DNA from: Pseudomonadota bacterium
GTDB taxonomy: Bacteria; Myxococcota; Polyangia; Polyangiales; Polyangiaceae
Assembly: GCA_023419055.1 (NCBI GenBank)
Contig: JAEZYO010000893.1
Span: forward strand, 1-11,223
DNA: 11,223 nucleotides
Direction of reading: 5' to 3'
Both the position numbers and the translations under genes were made by a program. Shown here piece by piece: positions 7,486 to 11,223 of the stretch; within the stretch, counting starts at the first letter, position 1, and each line of letters begins with the position of its first letter. The notes below the pieces were generated by a model that saw only the letters and a list, made by a program, of their open reading frames with translations, was not told the origin of the DNA and made no database searches.

Positions 7486-8472
7486 CTACTCCGCGCTTTC
7501 GCCTTTGGCGAGCGTGGCCAAAAAGTAGTTCTTGGCCCTGAGCGCGTACGGACCGTCGGGGTGCTCGGCGAGGTGCGCCTGGAAGGCTTCCGCCGCTTCT
7601 CCGAGCGCGCCTTGCCGGTACTGCAGCACGCCTCGCGCGAGCCAGACCGGGTACGTGGCGTCACGCTTGGCGAGCGCCGTCACGTAGCCGAACTGCGAAC
7701 GCAGCCGTGGAGAGCCGGGCTCTCCCTCGGGGTGAGCGAGGAGGAATCCGTAGTACACGCGCCACTCGTCGAGCCGCGGCGTGAACGCCGGGACTCCGCG
7801 GAGGCCCGTGAGCTCGGACCAGCGGATCCGGAAAAAGACCGCGCGTTCTTCGGGTGTGAGGAGCAGCCGCCCCGACGCGATCCAGCCGCTCTCCTCGGCC
7901 TTTCGGATCAGGTTGCCGGCAAGCTCCTCGAGCTCGCGCGTCTGCTTTCCGGTGCGTTCGTACTCCTCGAGCGCTTGCTCGAAGAGCTCGGTTTGTACGG
8001 CGCGGAGGCGCTGCAGCGCCCGTGGACCGTGCCTGTCGAGCGCCGCCTTGGCGGCGTCACGCAAGTCCGTGAGGATCCGCCCCGCGGAGTCGCCGCGCCC
8101 GAGGGCGGCAGCGGCGCCGTGCCGTCGAAAGAGCTCGCCCACCGCGCGCACGTCGAAGGGCAGCGTGCTCCTCCGCGCTTCCTGGGCGAGCGCCCGCTCT
8201 TCTTCGGCTCTCCAAGCGAGCGCCCGGCGATCCGGAAGCGGCTCGGGCAACTCCTGCTCCACGACAGGACGAGGCACCGCGAGCGCGGCGGCGACGATGG
8301 CTATCCAAACTGCAACAGCTCCCACCTGCCACCCGTCGAAGTGCCGGCGAAGTCCGGTCGTTGCGCGCGCCGGCTCGACGGCTGAATCGGCTGACTTGAC
8401 TCCCCCGCCCCGACGCCGCGAGGATGGTGCCTGCTCTTCGTTGTCGCTTCCGGCCCTCAAACGCGAGCTCAC
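7486..8472 (-). CDS. Membrane-anchored TPR-like protein of unknown function, upstream of mfd
   Basis: The product is 328 aa from the GTG at 8472. A polar, Arg/Ser-rich N-terminus (1-49) precedes one transmembrane helix (about 51-67, GAVAVWIAIVAAALAVP). A mostly helical domain follows (85-225) with charged helices such as LFEQALEEYERTGKQTRELE. The C-terminus (~258-322) resembles tetratricopeptide helices, with WLARGVLQYRQGALGEAAEAF and HPDGPYALRAKNYF. I infer an inner-membrane anchor with a periplasmic helical domain for protein contacts; topology is not proven. The GTG start overlaps its own GGAG, a poor arrangement. A GTG at 8325 (codon 50), just before the helix with GGGTGGCAG upstream, would give 279 aa and leave room for divergent promoters. 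It likely leads the mfd operon, but no functional link to repair is visible. Confidence 0.7.
   Translation of the reverse strand: MSSRLRAGSDNEEQAPSSRRRGGGVKSADSAVEPARATTGLRRHFDGWQVGAVAVWIAIVAAALAVPRPVVEQELPEPLPDRRALAWRAEEERALAQEARRSTLPFDVRAVGELFRRHGAAAALGRGDSAGRILTDLRDAAKAALDRHGPRALQRLRAVQTELFEQALEEYERTGKQTRELEELAGNLIRKAEESGWIASGRLLLTPEERAVFFRIRWSELTGLRGVPAFTPRLDEWRVYYGFLLAHPEGEPGSPRLRSQFGYVTALAKRDATYPVWLARGVLQYRQGALGEAAEAFQAHLAEHPDGPYALRAKNYFLATLAKGESAE
8396..8427 (+). promoter_or_regulatory. Weak promoter candidate for the PilZ-SCP2 unit
   Basis: TTGACT at 8396-8401 matches the sigma-70 -35 consensus at five of six positions. At 17-20 nt spacing only poor -10 sequences (CGAGGA, GGATGG) are found. 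It lies inside the 5' part of the divergent gene unless that gene starts at 8325, in which case it would be truly intergenic. Sites like this occur by chance. Confidence 0.2.
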
Positions 8473-8479
8473 TCCTGCC

Positions 8480-8782
8480 GTGCTAGAAAAACGCTCTCAC
8501 GCCCGTGTTCCTCTCGAGATTCAGATCGTTTGCGAGCCCAAGGGCAGCGCTCGGTTCGAAGCCACGAGCAAGGACATCAGCATCGGCGGTATGTACATCG
8601 AGGCCGCCGAAACCCTGAAGTTCGGCGACGAGCTCGTGATCGTTGCGCTGCTTCCGGGCGCCAAGCAAGAAACCAGGCTGCCGGCCGTCGTGCGCTGGGT
8701 CAAGCCGGGTGGGTTCGGCGTGCAGTTCGGCCTGCTCGGAGCGGTCGAAACGCACCTCATCAGCGAACTGATGCGGGGATGA
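8480..8782 (+). CDS. PilZ domain protein (c-di-GMP receptor)
   Basis: The product is 100 aa and is essentially one PilZ domain. Both c-di-GMP contact motifs are present: R-x-x-x-R as RSHAR (residues 5-9) and D-x-S-x-x-G as DISIGG (32-37). They are followed by the expected beta-barrel strands and VVRWVKPGGFGVQFG near the end. The protein should bind c-di-GMP and act as a small cytoplasmic adaptor; in myxobacteria such proteins affect motility and surface polysaccharide, but the partner here is unknown. Start: GTG at 8480 sits just before the R motif without a clear Shine-Dalgarno; TTG at 8441 is an alternative. The open frame extends far upstream, but that part is the antisense of the neighbouring gene and shows no domain. 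The stop overlaps the next start (ATGA), indicating translational coupling with the SCP2-like gene. Confidence 0.88.
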   Translation: MLEKRSHARVPLEIQIVCEPKGSARFEATSKDISIGGMYIEAAETLKFGDELVIVALLPGAKQETRLPAVVRWVKPGGFGVQFGLLGAVETHLISELMRG

Positions 8783-9366
8783 CTAGCCCCGTCCCGAGCT
8801 CCCCCGAGGCGTTCTTCACGAGCTACGTCCCGGAGCGGGTGGCGAAGCTCTCGTCGGCCCTCGCGGGTCGCTCTTCTCCCGGCAGCGTCCTCTTCGACGT
8901 CCCCGGGGTCGGCAGCTGGTCGCTCGCTCTGCAGCAAGGCTCGCTCGTCGTGGCGAGCGGTAGCAAGCCCGACCGCTTGCTCACGATCGCCATTCGCGCC
9001 GAAGACTTCGAGCCCATCATCGTCAAGGGCGCCGAACGCGTTCCCGATAACCTGCCGCCCGAGCGACAGATGATCGCCGCGCGCATCCTCACGCTCGACG
9101 CGGAGCGCGCGAAGCTCGTGAGCGGCGTGTCGGGGAGCCTCGGCCTCGCGCTGAAGGACGGCGCCGTCGTTCGCCGCCTGCTCATCGCGCCTCCGCAGGC
9201 GCCGGTCGAGATCGAGAAGCCGAACTGCGAGGTGTCGTGCAGCATCGACGATTTCTTTGCGATGCAGGGCGGCGTCGGAAACCCGTTCGAGCTCTTGATG
9301 GATGGCCGGCTCACGCTCGCGGGCGACATGCAGATCGCCATGGCCCTGAGCGGCGTGTTCGCCTAG
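8779..9366 (+). CDS. SCP2-like (sterol carrier / lipid-binding fold) protein
   Basis: The product is 195 aa. The second half (~115-195) has the SCP2 pattern: beta strands, SIDDFFAM, GVGNPFELLMDGRLTLAGD and a closing hydrophobic helix. The first half (~32-85) carries a similar but shorter set, GSWSLALQQGSLVVASG then AIRAEDFEPIIVKGAE, so the protein may hold two SCP2-like units with the first degenerate. SCP2 folds bind lipids or hydrophobic ligands in a tunnel; some bacterial versions are accessory domains with no known ligand. There is no signal peptide, so it is probably cytoplasmic. The ATG overlaps the stop of the PilZ gene, so the two are made together and may act together. The overlap fixes the start, although only a GGGG lies upstream. 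Family assignment is good; ligand unknown. Confidence 0.75.
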   Translation: MTSPVPSSPEAFFTSYVPERVAKLSSALAGRSSPGSVLFDVPGVGSWSLALQQGSLVVASGSKPDRLLTIAIRAEDFEPIIVKGAERVPDNLPPERQMIAARILTLDAERAKLVSGVSGSLGLALKDGAVVRRLLIAPPQAPVEIEKPNCEVSCSIDDFFAMQGGVGNPFELLMDGRLTLAGDMQIAMALSGVFA

Positions 9367-9446
9367 GCGCGCGTTCTTCGGGCGATCCGCGCGACAACCA
9401 CGCAATTCGCGGGGCCCTCGAGCCGATGTTAGACTCGAGAACAGCC

Positions 9447-10007
9447 ATGCTCGATACCGCGCAACTGAGCCCCGAGCAGTGCCGACCCATCACCCGTGCC
9501 GAATACCTGCGCATGGGCCAGGCGGGTTTGTTCGAGAACGAGCGGGTGGAGCTCATCGAAGGCGTGGTGGTGCGCGTGACCCCTCATGGCGCGCCCCACG
9601 ACGACACCGTCGAGCGCTTGACCGAGCTGTTGGTGCCGAGACTCGTTGGTCGGGCGCGAGTACGCATCCAGCTCTCGTTCGCCGCCTCCGAGTACTCCGA
9701 GCCGTTGCCGGACGTGGCCATCATCCCGAAGGATGCGCTGCGCGGTGACCATCCGAGTGAAGCTTTGCTCCTCATCGAGGTCTCGGACTCGTCGCTGCGC
9801 TTCGATCGCGGAGTGAAGGCCAAGGTCTACGCGAAAGCGGGCGTGCCCGAGTACTGGGTAGTGAACGTGCCGCGCCGAGCGATCGAGATCTACTCGTCTC
9901 CGACGGAGCGCGGCTACGCGCAGGTTCGAGAAGCCGCGCCTGGCGAAGCGCTCGCCGTGCCAGGCTTCCCCGACGTCACGCTCTCCATCGCGTCGCTCTT
10001 CGACTGA
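9447..10007 (+). CDS. Uma2 family (DUF820) PD-(D/E)XK nuclease-like protein
   Basis: The product is 186 aa, a usual length for the family. Seen motifs: ENERVELIEGVVV (30-42), LPDVAIIP with Asp89, LLLIEVSDSSLRFD with Glu111, Lys125 in VKAKVYAKAG, and GVPEYWVVNV. These form the PD-(D/E)XK-type active site of Uma2 proteins, and all acidic and lysine positions are kept, so the fold should be catalytically competent. Family members are widespread in multiple copies in cyanobacteria and myxobacteria; their biological role is not settled. ATG 9447 was chosen; ATG 9426 in the same frame would add seven residues. Neither has a good Shine-Dalgarno. TAGACT (9430-9435) preceded by TG resembles an extended -10 and would make the 9447 start nearly leaderless. 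The stop codon abuts the stop of the convergent gene. Confidence 0.85.
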   Translation: MLDTAQLSPEQCRPITRAEYLRMGQAGLFENERVELIEGVVVRVTPHGAPHDDTVERLTELLVPRLVGRARVRIQLSFAASEYSEPLPDVAIIPKDALRGDHPSEALLLIEVSDSSLRFDRGVKAKVYAKAGVPEYWVVNVPRRAIEIYSSPTERGYAQVREAAPGEALAVPGFPDVTLSIASLFD

Positions 10008-11039
10008 TCAGAACGAACCGCGGAGATCGAGGGACGCGCCGCCCGGGGTCGTCGATACTCCGACGCGAGGAGCCGCCGGCTCGGACCCGCCGCTGCTCAA
10101 GAACAGGTAGGTTCCGATGGCGAGCGCGGCGATGCCGGCGCCGCCGGTCACGTAGCTCACGGTCTCGAGCGTTCGCCCCTCGTCGTGCAGCGACTTGTCT
10201 CCGACGCCGTAGACGCAGCGATTGTCCGGGCAGTTCGCCTCGTCGAACTTGCTCCGCGAGTCGACGAAGAAGTAGACGCCCGCCCCGACGAGCACGAGAC
10301 CCGCGCCACCGACCACGTACGCGGCGGTTCGGACAGAAGGGTCCTCGCTCTTCACGGGCTCCGTAGCGGTGGCTGGCGCAGGAGCAGCAGGCGCTGGCGC
10401 TGGTGGAGCGGCAGGGACCGCCACGGGCTCGGGTGCCGGCTTCGGCGGGGTCAGCGCGAGCACCGGCACCACGACTTCGACGCGATCTCGCCTCGCCGCG
10501 ACGGTGCGCTCCACCTTCCAAGGCTCGCGGCCCGGCGCCGTGGCGTCGAGCCGGATCACTCCGGGATCCACGGGGACCGGGGTCCCCCAGAGCGCCTCCG
10601 GGATCATGTTCGCGTCGCGCGTCACGATCAGCCCTTCGACGCGCGCCTCCTCGGGCACGACCAGAACCAGCGTCGAGAGATCGGGCTCGAGCTCCTTCGC
10701 GCGCTTCGCCGCGTAGCGCTCGCGGTCGCCCTGCTTGCTCGCGGCGGCGAGGCCCGAAGCGTCGCGGAAGGCGGACCAGGCGCTCGCGGTGCGGCCGAGC
10801 GCGACGTAACACTCCGCCAGATTCAAGAGCGTCCCGACCGCCGGATCGAGCGCGTGGCTGTGCTCGAACTTCTGCGCCGCCTCGTCGAAGCGCTTCTGTC
10901 CCATCAGCGCGCGCCCTTGATCGAAGAGCACGTTGGCTTCGGCCTCCTGAGCGACCGCCGCGCAGGGACGCAGGGCGAAGATCAAGGAGGCCAGTAGAGC
11001 TTTTCGGCGCAAGCTTCGGACGGCGCGGGACGAGGGCAT
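10008..11039 (-). CDS. Secreted TPR protein with PEGA-like domain and C-terminal membrane hairpin
   Basis: The product is 343 aa. A signal peptide (1-30, basic start, LLASLIFAL core, AVA-QE cleavage) leads to TPR helices (~34-100, VLFDQGRALMGQKRFDEAAQ, TLLNLAECYVALGRTASAW). A beta-rich, PEGA-like segment follows (~122-193, LVLVVPEEARVEG...VIRLDATAPGREPW), then a Pro/Ala linker (~198-226). Two hydrophobic helices (239-259 and 295-315) flank a loop with Cys270 and Cys275 (CPDNRC). The end, GGASLDLRGSF, finishes in Phe. This layout is common in Polyangia/Myxococcota envelope proteins encoded beside Ser/Thr kinases; their role is not known. It starts 5 nt after the stop of the upstream gene, so it belongs to an operon entering from the right. 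No strong Shine-Dalgarno precedes the ATG (GAAAG only), consistent with coupling. Confidence 0.8.
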   Translation of the reverse strand: MPSSRAVRSLRRKALLASLIFALRPCAAVAQEAEANVLFDQGRALMGQKRFDEAAQKFEHSHALDPAVGTLLNLAECYVALGRTASAWSAFRDASGLAAASKQGDRERYAAKRAKELEPDLSTLVLVVPEEARVEGLIVTRDANMIPEALWGTPVPVDPGVIRLDATAPGREPWKVERTVAARRDRVEVVVPVLALTPPKPAPEPVAVPAAPPAPAPAAPAPATATEPVKSEDPSVRTAAYVVGGAGLVLVGAGVYFFVDSRSKFDEANCPDNRCVYGVGDKSLHDEGRTLETVSYVTGGAGIAALAIGTYLFLSSGGSEPAAPRVGVSTTPGGASLDLRGSF

Positions 11040-11044
11040 GGAAG

Positions 11045-11223
11045 CTACTTTCGGTGCTCGAGGAATTGATTCGGCGCGCTCCCGCTCCTCGGCTTCGGCG
11101 CCTTCGGCCGAGCCTGACCGGGACGCGCCTCGACGAGCGACTTCTGGGCAGCGACGCTCGCGGCCGCGCTCGGGAGTTCGGCTGCGACGGGGACGACTTC
11201 GAGCTTTTCGCTCGTTGCGGAGA
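11045..11223 (-). CDS. C-terminal tail of an unidentified protein, possibly a Ser/Thr kinase (5' end outside the window)
   Basis: A frame open to the right edge encodes 58 residues on the minus strand and stops with TAG at 11047-11045. The visible part is low-complexity and Ala/Pro/Lys-rich: VVPVAAELPSAAASVAAQKS, then ARPGQARPKAPKPRSGSAPN and the end QFLEHRK. Tails of this type follow the kinase domain and linker in many myxobacterial Ser/Thr protein kinases, and the next gene, five bases downstream, is a TPR/PEGA-like protein often paired with such kinases. No kinase motif is visible, so function is inferred from context only. The frame, stop and tight spacing support a real gene end. Confidence 0.6.
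   Translation of the reverse strand, partial: SATSEKLEVVPVAAELPSAAASVAAQKSLVEARPGQARPKAPKPRSGSAPNQFLEHRK

Noticed and set aside
7273..8385. A 370-codon open frame on the plus strand
   Set aside because: It covers the start of mfd and the TPR-like gene in antisense, has biased Arg/Glu composition and no recognisable motif, while the minus-strand frames have a transmembrane helix, TPR helices and Mfd.
7781..8479. Long N-terminal extension of the PilZ frame
   Set aside because: The translated extension is Ser/Arg/Ala-rich and antisense to the TPR-like gene. The PilZ domain is complete from 8480.
9368..9393. CGCGCG inverted repeat after the SCP2-like gene as a terminator
   Set aside because: Only 6 bp of alternating CG with a 14-nt loop and no T-run; such pairs are expected by chance at this GC content.
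8521..9405. A 294-codon minus-strand open frame opposite PilZ and SCP2-like genes
   Set aside because: Composition is typical of antisense translation and both plus-strand genes have recognisable domains and an ATGA junction.
9447..10007. Uma2 gene as a sign of a restriction, transposon or defence island
   Set aside because: Uma2/DUF820 proteins occur as isolated multi-copy genes in myxobacteria and cyanobacteria, and no methylase, transposase or antitoxin-like gene is next to it.

Overview
The window is a GC-rich, gene-dense bacterial chromosome segment with nine genes on both strands and no gap above about 80 bases between coding regions. A C-terminal MYXO-CTERM sorting signal, a TPR/PEGA-like envelope protein, an Ala/Lys-rich repeat lipoprotein, a Uma2-family protein and frequent GTG starts together suggest Myxococcota, most likely Polyangia (Sorangium/Polyangium relatives). 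That assignment is an inference. I see no rRNA, tRNA, CRISPR array, insertion sequence or phage gene.

Layout. 3-1340 (+) is the 3' end of a large secreted surface protein with beta-sandwich domains, thrombospondin type 3 calcium-binding repeats and a MYXO-CTERM tail. 1419-2294 (+) is an ECF-like sigma factor fused in one chain to a membrane helix and a small beta-rich, lipocalin-like domain. It ends at a 9-bp hairpin that faces a leftward block of three genes. In transcription order these are a membrane-anchored TPR-like protein (8472-7486), the transcription-repair coupling factor mfd (7464-3775) and a lipoprotein with three copies of an HGG-type domain plus an Ala/Lys tail (3737-2334). The spacers are 21 and 37 nt, which suggests one operon. 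The spacer before the lipoprotein can fold so that it hides that gene's Shine-Dalgarno sequence.

Diverging from the TPR-like gene is a two-gene unit: a PilZ (c-di-GMP receptor) protein at 8480-8782 and an SCP2-like protein at 8779-9366, joined by an ATGA stop/start overlap. A Uma2-family PD-(D/E)XK protein follows at 9447-10007. Its stop codon directly abuts the stop of a convergent gene (11039-10008) for a secreted TPR protein with a two-helix C-terminal membrane region. Five bases upstream of that gene lies the last 58 codons of another leftward gene that runs off the window. By gene order this may be a Ser/Thr protein kinase, but the visible tail has no domain.

Most of the window is ordinary chromosomal content anchored by mfd. 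The most unusual items are the sigma/membrane/lipocalin-like fusion, the triple-repeat lipoprotein with its possible ribosome-binding-site hairpin, the PilZ-SCP2 couple, and the very tight gene junctions. I found no convincing new defence or mobile system.
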